A stretch of DNA of 37,653 nucleotides from Bacillota bacterium (GTDB lineage Bacteria; Bacillota; Ch66), in contig JABLXP010000017.1 in NCBI GenBank assembly GCA_013178045.1, positions 1 through 37,653 on the forward strand, written 5' to 3'. The position numbers were made by a program, and so were the translations under genes. This document shows, one piece after another, positions 16,730-24,366 of this stretch. The notes below the pieces were generated by a model. It ran no database searches, had not been told where the DNA came from, and saw nothing but the letters and a program-made list of their open reading frames with translations. Numbering within the stretch: the first letter of the stretch is position 1; each line of letters opens with the position of its first letter.

Positions 16730-17176
16730 ATGATAAAAAAAATTGACCATATCGGGATCGCCGTCAGAGACCTGGAGGCGGCTAAGAAGGTGTTTACGGA
16801 GGCGTTCGGGGCCAGGCTATTGTATCAAAAAGAGAACCTTCAAGATAAGTACGTGTTTGCTTTATTCAAAATGGGAGAGATCATTTTCTCAGTGCTGGAA
16901 GCCACATCACCAGATAGTTTTGTTGCCAGGCATATTGAACGCTTCGGTGAAGGGGTTGACCACGTCGCCATCGAGGTGGATGATTTGGATGCCGTCTTGA
17001 AACATTGGGAAAAATATGGATTTAAGACTCTGAATTATGAAGAGGTGCCCGGCATAAGAAAACAGGTTTTTCTTTCACCGAAAAATAGCTTCGGAGTTGT
17101 GTTTCAGGTTTTGGAGTGGCTTGGACAGAACAAGTTCGCCAATGATGAGGAACGAATGGGTAGAGTCTGGTCGTAA
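16730..17176 (+). CDS. VOC-family protein, methylmalonyl-CoA epimerase-like
   Basis: Protein of 148 residues of the vicinal-oxygen-chelate (glyoxalase) fold. The start IKKIDHIGIAVRDLEAAKK and the repeat GEGVDHVAIEVDDLDAVL supply the metal-binding His residues typical of methylmalonyl-CoA epimerase, and the final FQVLEW fits. Epimerase interconverts R- and S-methylmalonyl-CoA in propionate metabolism. That would suit a corrinoid-dependent mutase and the Na+-pumping decarboxylase subunits elsewhere in this window, but mutase genes are absent. ATG 16730 is used: AAAGGGAGG lies nine bases upstream, while ATG 16726 is in a frame that stops after six codons. Other VOC enzymes cannot be excluded. 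Confidence 0.7.
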   Translation: MIKKIDHIGIAVRDLEAAKKVFTEAFGARLLYQKENLQDKYVFALFKMGEIIFSVLEATSPDSFVARHIERFGEGVDHVAIEVDDLDAVLKHWEKYGFKTLNYEEVPGIRKQVFLSPKNSFGVVFQVLEWLGQNKFANDEERMGRVWS

Positions 17177-17195
17177 GTAGGGAGGTGAAGACAGC

Positions 17196-17474
17196 ATGTA
17201 TAAAAATAAGGTGGTTGCCACGATCATTGAAATCAGGGGAACCGGCAAGTGCTCGTATGGGCATCAGGTTGGAGAACAATTTGAGTTTGCTGAGCGGAGC
17301 CCGGGTGGTTTGTGTCAATTTGCTTATGATTCCCTGCGCTCGGCTGTGGCGGCGCTGCTTTACGGCGGGCGGTTTCCCTGGGCTGAGAATAGCGAGGTGA
17401 CTACCTGGGCTTGTCCCGATCCGGAAACGCCAGTAATTTTCGAGCTCAGACGGATACCACTGGAAGAAGAATAA
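17196..17474 (+). CDS. TIGR04076 family protein
   Basis: Protein of 92 residues. The order KVVATIIEIRGTGKCSYGHQ, then GGLCQFAYDSL, GGRFPW, ACPDPETPVIFELRR matches the small TIGR04076 family, whose function is unknown; conserved Cys at KCSYG, GLC and ACPDP could bind metal or be redox-active. ATG 17196 follows GGGAGGTGAAG. It begins 20 bases after the VOC gene, so cotranscription is likely, and a terminator follows. Confidence 0.8.
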   Translation: MYKNKVVATIIEIRGTGKCSYGHQVGEQFEFAERSPGGLCQFAYDSLRSAVAALLYGGRFPWAENSEVTTWACPDPETPVIFELRRIPLEEE

Positions 17475-17560
17475 AAGTTTAACTGGCGGAGAGTCGAATG
17501 ACGTCGGATCGTTAAGAGGGAATGAAACAAAAGTTAAACCCGGAGCCAGGTACAGTGGTG

Positions 17561-17597
17561 AAACCCTGGGAAAGATCATTTCCAGGGTTTAGCTTTT
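17561..17597 (+). terminator. intrinsic terminator
   Basis: A 12-bp stem with one bulged G (17561-17573 against 17579-17590), followed by AGCTTTT. It ends the VOC/TIGR04076 transcript. Confidence 0.75.
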
Positions 17598-17738
17598 GCC
17601 TGGCCAACCATATGGTGTTCATGTGTTTATTAACCAGAGACGCCGGGCCCACAGGTCCGCCGGGTATCTTGTTTGTGGAAAATATGGGCAATAATATTAG
17701 GGAGGAAGTTATAGAAGTTAAAAGGAGGGACAAATCGG

Positions 17739-18305
17739 GTGAAAAGACTGGCAAAGTACTTTGTAAATGGGCTCATTACTATGGTGCCAATCCTGTTGAC
17801 CACTTATATCGTGCTCAAGGTTTTCAATTTCCTTGATGGTCTGCTCGGGCGGTACCTGATTGAGTATCTTGGGATAAAAATCCCCGGGCTTGGTCTGCTG
17901 ATTACCCTGGTGATCATTACGGCTGTAGGTTTTCTGGCGACAGCCTGGATCAGCCGTAAAGTCTTAAGCCTGATCGATCATCTGGTCAATAAGATTCCCC
18001 TGATCAAAGGGGTCTATGGGACGATTAAAGATACAGTTAACTCCCTGTTGGGAGATAAGAAATCTTTTTCCCAAGTTGCTCTGGTCGACCTTCCCGGTAC
18101 CAGGGCCAAGATCGTTGGTTTCGTCAGTACCGAAGATCTGAGTGCCTTTGGACCCATTGATGCGGACCACATCGCGGTCTATGTGCCCCAGTCATTTCAG
18201 GTCGCGGGGTTTACGCTTCTGGTTCCCCGTGCTGACGTTACGATTCTGGAGATGTCACCTGACGAGGCCTGGCGGTTTATTCTGTCTGCCGGGGTGGCGG
18301 GATAG
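17739..18305 (+). CDS. DUF502 family membrane protein
   Basis: Protein of 188 residues with two transmembrane helices (about 8-28 and 50-72) and a conserved cytoplasmic or periplasmic domain. The blocks IPLIKGVYGTIKDTVNSLLG and VYVPQSFQVAGFTLLVPRADV are characteristic of DUF502, a widespread family of unknown function. A GTG start at 17739 is chosen because AAAGGAGGGA lies about nine bases upstream and the first residues (MKRLAKYFVNGLITMVPILL) match the family N-terminus. The deacetylase gene follows after 80 bases. Confidence 0.88.
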   Translation: MKRLAKYFVNGLITMVPILLTTYIVLKVFNFLDGLLGRYLIEYLGIKIPGLGLLITLVIITAVGFLATAWISRKVLSLIDHLVNKIPLIKGVYGTIKDTVNSLLGDKKSFSQVALVDLPGTRAKIVGFVSTEDLSAFGPIDADHIAVYVPQSFQVAGFTLLVPRADVTILEMSPDEAWRFILSAGVAG

Positions 18306-18385
18306 TAAATCTTGATTCTCTTTAAAGGTGGAGGACAAATTTTTCCGCGTATTCCCTACAGGAATCCTGCGCTTGGTGTCGAAAT

Positions 18386-19405
18386 ATGTTCCCGTTTGGA
18401 CAACGCGGTCTGACGATATGGGTCAGGCTGCAGGTAGAAATGGGGGCAGAAAAAACAGTGGCACCAGGCAAACAGCGGCAACGAAAACTGTGGAAGATGG
18501 CCGCCTTTGTGTTGGCGATCGTTTGTGGCGCGATAATTGGCTGGCAGTTTGGCTACACTCACCTGGTATCGACCGGTTCTCGTTGGTTCAAGAGTGAGCG
18601 ACAAGTATCTTCTCTTCAATCCGACGGAGATGAACCAGGATATAACAGTTCAACCCCGCTGCCACCGCCGGTGCAGGCCCAGGTCGTCCCGGAACCGGTT
18701 CAGGAGCAACCGGTTGACCGTAACAAGCGGAGTTGGGGCTATACGGTTCGCATGAATCAACCGCCGGTGGTGCCGGTGGCAGTTGAGCAGATGCTGGGTA
18801 AATATGGGGCCATCTACCGCGGGAAGATGCAGGGTAAGCAAATCGCTCTGACTTTTGATCTGGGATATGAGAATGGGCACACTGAGAAAATCGTGGAAAT
18901 TCTAGCCAAACACCACGTGCAAGCGACGTTTTTTGCCACTGGAGACTGGCTAAGCGATCCGAAAAACGTCAAGCTGGCCCAGCGGATGGTTAGTAATGGA
19001 CACACGGTAGGGAACCATACATATTCTCATCCCAGCCTGCCGTCCTTGACCCGGCAGGAGCTGAAACACGAAACGAGCCAGGTCGAGCAACAACTGCAGG
19101 CTGCCGGAATCCCCCGGTCGCGATTTGTCCGCCCGCCGATGGGTGAATACAGCGAAGAGACCCTGAAGATCCTGCGGGAAGAAGGCTATACCACTGTTTT
19201 CTGGAGCGTGGCCTTGCGGGACTGGGTGCCGCTGCCCGGGGGACCGAAGGAATACTACCAGACGGTGATGAAACAGGTTCACCCCGGCGCGATCGTCCTC
19301 CTGCACGCGGTTTCACCGGATCTACTGCCGGTGCTGGATCAACTCATTATCGACCTGCAGGTTCAGGGTTACCAGTTTGTGGGGCTGGATGAGTTGAAGA
19401 CCTAA
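18386..19405 (+). CDS. pdaA: PdaA-like polysaccharide deacetylase (spore cortex muramic delta-lactam type)
   Basis: Protein of up to 339 residues: an N-terminal transmembrane anchor (about 38-56), a Pro-rich linker (90-110) and a NodB catalytic domain. LTFDLGYENG (155-164) is the PdaA variant of motif 1, NHTYSHPS (210-217; His211, His215) motif 2, RPPMGEYS (249-256) motif 3 and VLLHA (304-308) the catalytic His. GYTTVFWSVALRDW also follows the PdaA pattern. PdaA removes acetyl from muramic acid during spore-cortex delta-lactam formation, so the gene suggests sporulation. The start is uncertain: ATG 18386 lacks a ribosome site, and ATG 18440 (residue 19), with weak GCAGGTAG upstream, is an alternative. 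Confidence 0.88.
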   Translation: MFPFGQRGLTIWVRLQVEMGAEKTVAPGKQRQRKLWKMAAFVLAIVCGAIIGWQFGYTHLVSTGSRWFKSERQVSSLQSDGDEPGYNSSTPLPPPVQAQVVPEPVQEQPVDRNKRSWGYTVRMNQPPVVPVAVEQMLGKYGAIYRGKMQGKQIALTFDLGYENGHTEKIVEILAKHHVQATFFATGDWLSDPKNVKLAQRMVSNGHTVGNHTYSHPSLPSLTRQELKHETSQVEQQLQAAGIPRSRFVRPPMGEYSEETLKILREEGYTTVFWSVALRDWVPLPGGPKEYYQTVMKQVHPGAIVLLHAVSPDLLPVLDQLIIDLQVQGYQFVGLDELKT

Positions 19406-19429
19406 ATCAACCACGGTGGTTGCGTGGGA

Positions 19430-19458
19430 TTGCTGATTTAATAATTTATTGATATAAT
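19430..19458 (+). promoter_or_regulatory. sigma-A promoter candidate
   Basis: TTGCTG (19430-19435), a 17-base spacer and TATAAT (19453-19458), upstream of the 100-residue unknown gene. Confidence 0.6.
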
Positions 19459-19523
19459 TAGAGGTGCGATAAATAATACTTAATGATGGTAGTAATATTG
19501 TGGTAAGGTAAAGGTTTAGGGCA

Positions 19524-19826
19524 ATGATGGAGATTAAGATTCAACTGGATAGTGATATTCCTTTTGAAAAAGCGGCCCGGGTGCTGGACACCCTCAATGG
19601 TTTGCAAATTGAACACGTAAAAGAAATCCAACTTGATTATGAACCGCCTTTTGTGCTCAATCTCGGTGAGGCCCGTGCAGTCAGCCAGGCTTTGCGGCAG
19701 ATCCTGGACGAAATGCCAGACTGGCACAATGGTGATTCGGTAACCAGACAAACACTCGAGGATTTTGTGCAAAAACTGGAGAAGTACTTGATTAAATCGC
19801 TTGAGGGAGAAGTCGCAAGTGATTAA
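19524..19826 (+). CDS. small soluble protein of unknown function
   Basis: Protein of 100 residues, acidic and apparently soluble, with no signal or membrane segment. It starts MMEIKIQLDSDIPFEKAARV and ends with a helical QKLEKYLIKSLEGEVASD. ATG 19524 (or 19527) has a weak GGTTTAGGG site, and a good promoter lies upstream. I do not recognise a family. Codon use matches the neighbours, so it is probably real. Confidence 0.6.
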   Translation: MMEIKIQLDSDIPFEKAARVLDTLNGLQIEHVKEIQLDYEPPFVLNLGEARAVSQALRQILDEMPDWHNGDSVTRQTLEDFVQKLEKYLIKSLEGEVASD

Positions 19827-19944
19827 CCTGGGGGTCGTTTGTTTAATAAAAATATTTGTTGTTAAGCAGGAATATTCTAGTTGACAGCGTATAGATATCA
19901 AACAGGATGATTTAAATGTTGAGTTTATGACAAGAGCATATCCT

Positions 19945-20110
19945 TCGCGATAGGTGCCTCACAACCGAGGAGAATAGGGAATCAGGTGAAAGACCTGAGC
20001 GCACCCAGCACTGTAACCAGGGAGCCTGCCTGCAGATGCCACCGGTTCGGGAAGGCGCAGGGGTGAGTGATGATCTGGAGCCAGGAGACCTGCCTATCGG
20101 CGTTTGGTTG
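19945..20110 (+). promoter_or_regulatory. cobalamin (B12) riboswitch aptamer
   Basis: The conserved landmarks appear in order: TAGGTGCC at 19951, GAATAGGGAA, TGAAAGACCTGAGCGCACCC, CACTGTAACC, the B12 box TGCAGATGCCAC (20031-20042) followed by CGG, then GGGAAGGCGCAG and the closing GAGCCAGGAGACCTGCCTA. It lies directly upstream of cobT and ends in a terminator, so cobalamin should switch cobT off by premature termination. Confidence 0.96.
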
Positions 20111-20120
20111 TAGATGACGG

Positions 20121-20158
20121 AAAAGTCTACAGTCCTTTGGTGGATGGTAGACTTTTTT
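20121..20158 (+). terminator. riboswitch-controlled terminator
   Basis: A 10-bp stem (20121-20130 against 20147-20156) with a T-run to 20158. It is the expression platform of the cobalamin riboswitch. Confidence 0.85.
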
Positions 20159-20189
20159 TATTTTATTTTAATTCAAGGGGGTATTTCTC

Positions 20190-21266
20190 ATGAGTCTACT
20201 TCAGGCAACCATTGTCAGTATTAAGGATTTGGATCAGGGGGCGATCGAGCAGGCCCAGCGGCGGCTCGACAATTTAACCAAGCCACCGGGCAGTCTTGGT
20301 GTGCTCGAAGAGATCGCCGCCAGGTTGGCCGGGATCACCGGTAATCCCCGGCCAGTGGTCGGAGACAAGGTGATTATCTTGATGGCCGGTGACCACGGGG
20401 TGGTTGAAGAAGGTGTGAGTGCCTTTCCGAAGGAAGTCACCGAACAGATGGTCCTTAATTTTGCCCGGGGAGGGGCGGCGATCAATGTTTTGAGCCGCCA
20501 CGTTGGAGCCCGCGTGGTGGTAGTCGACATCGGGGTCGATGCTGAGATTGAGCTGTCGGGAGTAATTCAGCGTAAAGTCAGACGCGGAACTCGGAACATG
20601 GCCAAAGGGCCGGCAATGACCCGGGCAGAAGCGGTGGAAGCGATCGAGGTGGGGATCCAGGTGGCCCAGGCGGAGATCGGCCGAGGGGCGACGTTGCTTG
20701 GAACTGGTGATATGGGGATTGGCAACACTACCCCCAGTTCGGCTATTCTGGCCGTTTTCAGCGGCTTGCCGGTCAGTGATATCACGGGTCGTGGTACGGG
20801 CTTAACTGACCAGGCGTTGTTGAACAAGGTGCGGGTAATCGAACAGGCCATCCGAGTCAATGGCCCTGATCCCAGTGATCCCCTTGATGTGCTGGCCAAA
20901 GTCGGGGGGCTGGAAATAGCGGGGTTAACTGGCGTTATTTTGGGAGCGGCGGCGTGTCGAATACCGGTGGTAGTGGATGGCTTTATCTCCAGCGCGGCCG
21001 CCTTGGTGGCCAGTCGGCTGGCGCCGCAGTCAGTTCAGTATATGATTGCTTCCCACGCCTCGGTAGAACCGGGCCACCGCAAGATGCTGGAACTGATCGG
21101 GCTCGTGCCGATGCTGCACATGAAGATGCGCTTGGGAGAGGGGACCGGGGCGGCCCTGGTGATGAATTTGGTGGAAGCGGCGACAAAAATTATGGCGGAG
21201 ATGGCTACTTTTGCGGATGCCGGGGTCAGTAACTCGGAAGAATGTGTTTTAAATAATATATCTTGA
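20190..21266 (+). CDS. cobT: nicotinate-nucleotide--dimethylbenzimidazole phosphoribosyltransferase
   Basis: CobT of 358 residues. It transfers the phosphoribosyl group of nicotinate mononucleotide to the lower-ligand base, forming alpha-ribazole phosphate for cobalamin assembly. Family blocks present are LTKPPGSLG near residue 30, [43 protein letters not shown] near 175 and the C-terminal LGEGTGAAL carrying the catalytic Glu. ATG 20190 has AAGGGGG upstream. A cobalamin riboswitch and its terminator precede it. No other cobalamin gene lies in the window, so it is a detached member of the pathway. A hairpin at 21310-21343 may end the transcript. Confidence 0.96.
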   Translation: MSLLQATIVSIKDLDQGAIEQAQRRLDNLTKPPGSLGVLEEIAARLAGITGNPRPVVGDKVIILMAGDHGVVEEGVSAFPKEVTEQMVLNFARGGAAINVLSRHVGARVVVVDIGVDAEIELSGVIQRKVRRGTRNMAKGPAMTRAEAVEAIEVGIQVAQAEIGRGATLLGTGDMGIGNTTPSSAILAVFSGLPVSDITGRGTGLTDQALLNKVRVIEQAIRVNGPDPSDPLDVLAKVGGLEIAGLTGVILGAAACRIPVVVDGFISSAAALVASRLAPQSVQYMIASHASVEPGHRKMLELIGLVPMLHMKMRLGEGTGAALVMNLVEAATKIMAEMATFADAGVSNSEECVLNNIS

Positions 21267-21309
21267 ATCGAACAACCGTAAGTCACCGAGGAGTAGATAT
21301 TGGAATATA

Positions 21310-21343
21310 CTGGTGTAAGAAATCCATTTCTGTACCAGTGGTT
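21310..21343 (+). terminator. hairpin downstream of cobT, possible terminator
   Basis: Two nested stems, ACTGGT/ACCAGT and AGAAAT/ATTTCT. No strong T-run follows, so termination is uncertain. Confidence 0.35.
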
Positions 21344-21401
21344 TAAATGACTCATTTAACTCTCCAATGGTTGGCCGAATATAAGGAGGGGTCCCATCGG
21401 G

Positions 21402-21680
21402 ATGGATTTTTCCGACTGTGATGACCGAGTAATTTTAGTTTTTATCATAATTCAAATCGTGTTTACCCTGGTGTTCTTCCTCTTGATCTGCTTGCCTCGT
21501 AAGGACGATCCTCCTGAGCAGGTGACAACGGTTGATTTTACCGGCACGGCTAACTTAGTTAGAGAACGGCATAAGCGCGGATGTAAAAAAGGAAAGCAGA
21601 GCAAAGAACTCAAGGAGGTGCTGCAGGCCCTCAAGGATGGTGGGCGCCTGTCGCTAATTATTAACCCAGCTGATGATTAA
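21402..21680 (+). CDS. small single-pass membrane protein, unknown
   Basis: Protein of 92 residues. An acidic N-terminus (MDFSDCDD), one long transmembrane helix (about 10-31) and a basic cytoplasmic tail (RERHKRGCKKGKQSKELKEV) follow one another. AAGGAGGGG is 13 bases upstream of ATG 21402, a slightly long spacing. No family is recognised. It converges on the minus-strand DUF2334 gene with eight bases between them. Confidence 0.6.
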   Translation: MDFSDCDDRVILVFIIIQIVFTLVFFLLICLPRKDDPPEQVTTVDFTGTANLVRERHKRGCKKGKQSKELKEVLQALKDGGRLSLIINPADD

Positions 21681-21687
21681 CCTTAAA

Positions 21688-23136
21688 TTAGCTGCGGCGG
21701 GCAGTGGCCCAACACGGGGATTGCCCGGGAACGTGAGTCACCAAAATTTGATCGTTGAGGTTGTGGACCCGCCAGCCGGACCAGCGCACCCAGTGGCGCT
21801 CCTGTCTGAGATCGGTAAACGAAAACCCGAGGGCCCGTAGGCCATCAACGAGTTGTTTTAACAAGTCCAGGGGCATAAAGGGGTGAAAGAAAGCTCCCGC
21901 GATTGCGTCGCGGACGACCAGGAACTGCCGGGCGGTTTCTAACATACGGGCGACTGTTTGGCCGCTCGCTGGATTGACGTAGCCGAGGTTTTCGGGGAAC
22001 CACCGGTTACCGTACTGATCGCGCCAGATGGGATAAGGAAAGACTTGGGTGATCTGGTATGTTCGATCGGACAATTGCTCCCGACCAACCAGGGTAGAAA
22101 AGTGAGCGCGGCAGACCCGGTAACCTAGAGCAGATATGGCGTAATGAGGCGGCTCAAAAGCCAGTGGCCATAGGTTGTTGGCGGCGCATTCATCCAGGGC
22201 CTGTCGGAGGCGTTTTTCCACGGTGAGCCAGGAGTCACCAAACAGGGGCTGGTCGGAGTCGGCGTCCCAGAATTCAAAACCGATAGCACTTTCTTCCTCG
22301 CCATGCTGGTGCGTATATCCGTGCAGGACCAGCATGGCTCCTTTTTTCACCAGATCATGCAAGGTCTGAACTAACCCCGGCCGGGTGGACAGGGGGATCC
22401 AGCTTTTTGTTGCCCCATTCGCGTAGACGGGAATCAGGGCGACCAGAAAAGGGATATTTTCCTGCCCCAGATAGTCGCCAATGGCCTGAAGCGAGGTGGG
22501 GTCAGTCTGGGGATGGACATCTTCGATTCTGATCAGGGCGGCGGCTTTGTTTGCGTGTCGTTCTCGCAAGATTTCGTGGAGCAGATCGGCCAGGACCCAG
22601 TATCCACCACTACTGGTTAGCGGGTCTTCGGCGAACATCCAGAGATTCTTATGTTCTAGGGCGTATGGATATCTTTTTCCTGCTTGCTCAAAGTAGGCCC
22701 AAACACGGCATCCAGTTAATTCTTCGACCCGGAGTAGGCGCAAGTTAGTTGGATCGCCAGGAAGCGCCTGACCCCGATAATGGATCGTTACCTCGCCCGA
22801 ACCCGGCGGAGAGATGGTAGTTGTTCCTAACCGACCGGATGCCGCTAAGTGTTCGATGTTTTTGCCTAGCCAGCAAACTGGTAGGTGTGTGTGGATAATG
22901 TCCATCAACAGAGACGATGGCGTGGTATCATCCGTATCGCTCAGATAAAAGAGCGCATCAAAACCCGACAGCATGCCCCTTGAATAATGGAAAGAAGACA
23001 GGTGTGTGCAGGATACGTTAAAATGACCGAGTAGATTCACTAAAACTCGGGCGGATTCCGGGTGGTCTTGAGGTTTACCCAATGTCCCATGGATAATCAG
23101 AACTCGCTTTAACTGGCCGTAAAGGGTGCGTTTCAT
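21688..23136 (-). CDS. DUF2334 polysaccharide-deacetylase-like protein
   Basis: Protein of 482 residues. The N-terminal ~190 residues form a Rossmann-like domain (VLIIHGTLGKPQDHPESARV). The second half matches DUF2334, a NodB-fold family: AALIRIEDVHPQTDP, VLHGYTHQHGEEE, AFEPPHYAIS and FFHPFMPLDLL provide the Asp/His metal and catalytic positions. DUF2334 proteins are often linked to exopolysaccharide or cell-envelope metabolism, mostly without proven activity. There is no clear signal peptide, which is unusual if the substrate is extracellular. ATG 23136 follows AAAGGAGAGC. It is downstream of the stalk-domain gene on the same strand but separated by a probable terminator. Confidence 0.82.
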   Translation of the reverse strand: MKRTLYGQLKRVLIIHGTLGKPQDHPESARVLVNLLGHFNVSCTHLSSFHYSRGMLSGFDALFYLSDTDDTTPSSLLMDIIHTHLPVCWLGKNIEHLAASGRLGTTTISPPGSGEVTIHYRGQALPGDPTNLRLLRVEELTGCRVWAYFEQAGKRYPYALEHKNLWMFAEDPLTSSGGYWVLADLLHEILRERHANKAAALIRIEDVHPQTDPTSLQAIGDYLGQENIPFLVALIPVYANGATKSWIPLSTRPGLVQTLHDLVKKGAMLVLHGYTHQHGEEESAIGFEFWDADSDQPLFGDSWLTVEKRLRQALDECAANNLWPLAFEPPHYAISALGYRVCRAHFSTLVGREQLSDRTYQITQVFPYPIWRDQYGNRWFPENLGYVNPASGQTVARMLETARQFLVVRDAIAGAFFHPFMPLDLLKQLVDGLRALGFSFTDLRQERHWVRWSGWRVHNLNDQILVTHVPGQSPCWATARRS

Positions 23137-23272
23137 CCTTATGCTCTCCTTTCCCTACAAACGAGAGCGCCTTTCAACAAAATCTGATACTGGTCCATTG
23201 TAATTCCTCCCTGCGGTGTGAAGTAGTCATTGATAGGATATGCTTGACGGCGAGAAGTGGTGAATAAACTGA

Positions 23273-23300
23273 CAAAGGGCTGCCCGGAGGCAACCCTTTG
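23273..23300 (-). terminator. probable terminator of the stalk-domain gene
   Basis: A roughly 12-bp inverted repeat (CAAAGGG...CCCTTTG with inner TGCC/GGCA) lies 40 bases past the stop on the minus strand. Only a weak U-rich tail follows. Confidence 0.5.
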
Positions 23301-23339
23301 CCAACTGAGTGGGAGATGCTGGCTTAAATCTAGTGATTA

Positions 23340-24089
23340 CTATTGTTGAGTGGTGGTTGGAGGTACTGACTGCTCTGGTGCTGTGGTCGGCGTAGTAGTG
23401 GTTTCATCAACCAGAGGAGAGGTTCCGGATCCAGGTTCGGTTTCAGTTTCAGTTTCAGTTTCAGTTATTGGGGAAGTTTCCCCTTCGTTAACGTCGATTT
23501 CACCAGTCTCCGGATCGTATTTCACGATCTTGCCAAAAGTTTCAGCCAGGAAGCGCAGTGGAACCAGAGTGCGATTACTGATCAACTGGGCGGGCACGTC
23601 AATTTTGGTTTCCTGTCCGTTGACCAGGACCACATCACTGCCCAGTGTTAAGACGACGACCTTATCATCCTTTGTAACGGTTACCGTTTGGGTGGTTTCA
23701 TCCCAGGCAACGGTTGCTCCCAGGCTGTTCATCAGACCGCGAACAGGGATCAGCGTGCGACCGTCTTTGATTACCGGGGGAACATCGAATTTCACTTCTT
23801 TACCATTAACTTTTACCCGATGTTGAAAACGTTCGATTTTTTGCTCTTCCTGCCCTTTGTTCTTCACCTGTTCTTTAAAACGTTCAGTTTGTCCGTTCAG
23901 GTCTGCATTGGTTACAGTTTCTTGAGCATTTGCAGTTGGCTGGACAGCAACAGTGGAGTCAGTCTGACCGTTTTTTGCCCCCAGCTCTTTGCCTGAATTA
24001 GCGCCGGGTTTAGCTACTGCGGCCCCGACCATAACCAGGGTGAAGATGAGCGCGATACAGATTGTTAGGAGCTTACTTACCTTCTTCAT
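23340..24089 (-). CDS. exported protein with copper-amine-oxidase-N (stalk) domains
   Basis: Protein of 249 residues: a signal peptide (about 1-26, ending VGAAVAKPG), a Gln/Asn-rich linker, then two copies of the copper amine oxidase N-terminal (stalk) unit. The first has VNGKEVKFDVPPVIKDGRTL and IPVRGLMNSLGATVAWD; the second VNGQETKIDVPAQLISNRTL and VPLRFLAETFGKIVKYD. These domains are common in exported proteins of Peptococcaceae and related Firmicutes and are thought to mediate surface association; no oxidase domain is present. The tail is low-complexity: four Glu-Thr pairs from a tandem TTTCAG repeat, then Thr/Pro-rich residues. ATG 24089 has AAAGGAGG upstream. Confidence 0.85.
   Translation of the reverse strand: MKKVSKLLTICIALIFTLVMVGAAVAKPGANSGKELGAKNGQTDSTVAVQPTANAQETVTNADLNGQTERFKEQVKNKGQEEQKIERFQHRVKVNGKEVKFDVPPVIKDGRTLIPVRGLMNSLGATVAWDETTQTVTVTKDDKVVVLTLGSDVVLVNGQETKIDVPAQLISNRTLVPLRFLAETFGKIVKYDPETGEIDVNEGETSPITETETETETEPGSGTSPLVDETTTTPTTAPEQSVPPTTTQQ
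23441..23464. repeat. tandem hexanucleotide repeat, TTTCAG x4
   Basis: Four exact copies of TTTCAG, in frame, encode (Glu-Thr)x4 in the tail of the stalk-domain protein. Copy-number change would alter length without shifting the frame. Confidence 0.9.
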
Positions 24090-24160
24090 GTTAATCCTCC
24101 TTTTTTTAAGTAATTTTTTCTATTCTAGTCATTAATACGAGGTCGGTGATCGAAATAAGG

Positions 24161-24308
24161 GGGTCAGCCAGCAATACCGACGAAAAATAAGACCTTGGTC
24201 CTAGTAGACTAGGACATTTGACCCAGGCCAGAATGCTTGGGCTAATAAAATAATAAAATAATGTGAGGTTACGCGAAGAAACCAGCTCATAAATGGCAGG
24301 AACTTCGC
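24161..24308 (+). other. unrecognised structured region between divergent genes
   Basis: Several inverted repeats are nested in 150 bases: GGGTCA (24161-24166) with TGACCC (24219-24224); a perfect 7-bp hairpin at 24198-24215 (GTCCTAG-TAGA-CTAGGAC); CCCAGGC with GCTTGGG at 24222-24241 (one G-U pair), overlapping the first; and GCGAAG (24273-24278) with CTTCGC (24303-24308). The overlapping pairings could be alternative folds. It precedes the ASKHA-protein gene on the plus strand and the stalk-protein gene on the minus. I do not match it to a known riboswitch. No T-run terminator is present. Confidence 0.45.
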
Positions 24309-24366
24309 ACAGTAATAACGAAAAGTACATTTTATTAAGTAGCATGTTGGAAGCAGGTGACGGAAA

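Noticed and set aside
17022-17579. 185-codon minus-strand frame
   Set aside because: Lies across the VOC and TIGR04076 genes and into their terminator; its translation resembles no protein and both plus-strand genes have good ribosome sites.
23441-23464. TTTCAG repeats as a CRISPR or phase-variation tract
   Set aside because: Units are contiguous, without spacers, and six bases long, so copy change keeps the frame; it is simple coding repetition.
23350-23826. 158-codon frame opposite the stalk-domain gene
   Set aside because: Val/Ser/Thr-rich shadow of the real gene, whose signal peptide, repeats and ribosome site are clear on the other strand.
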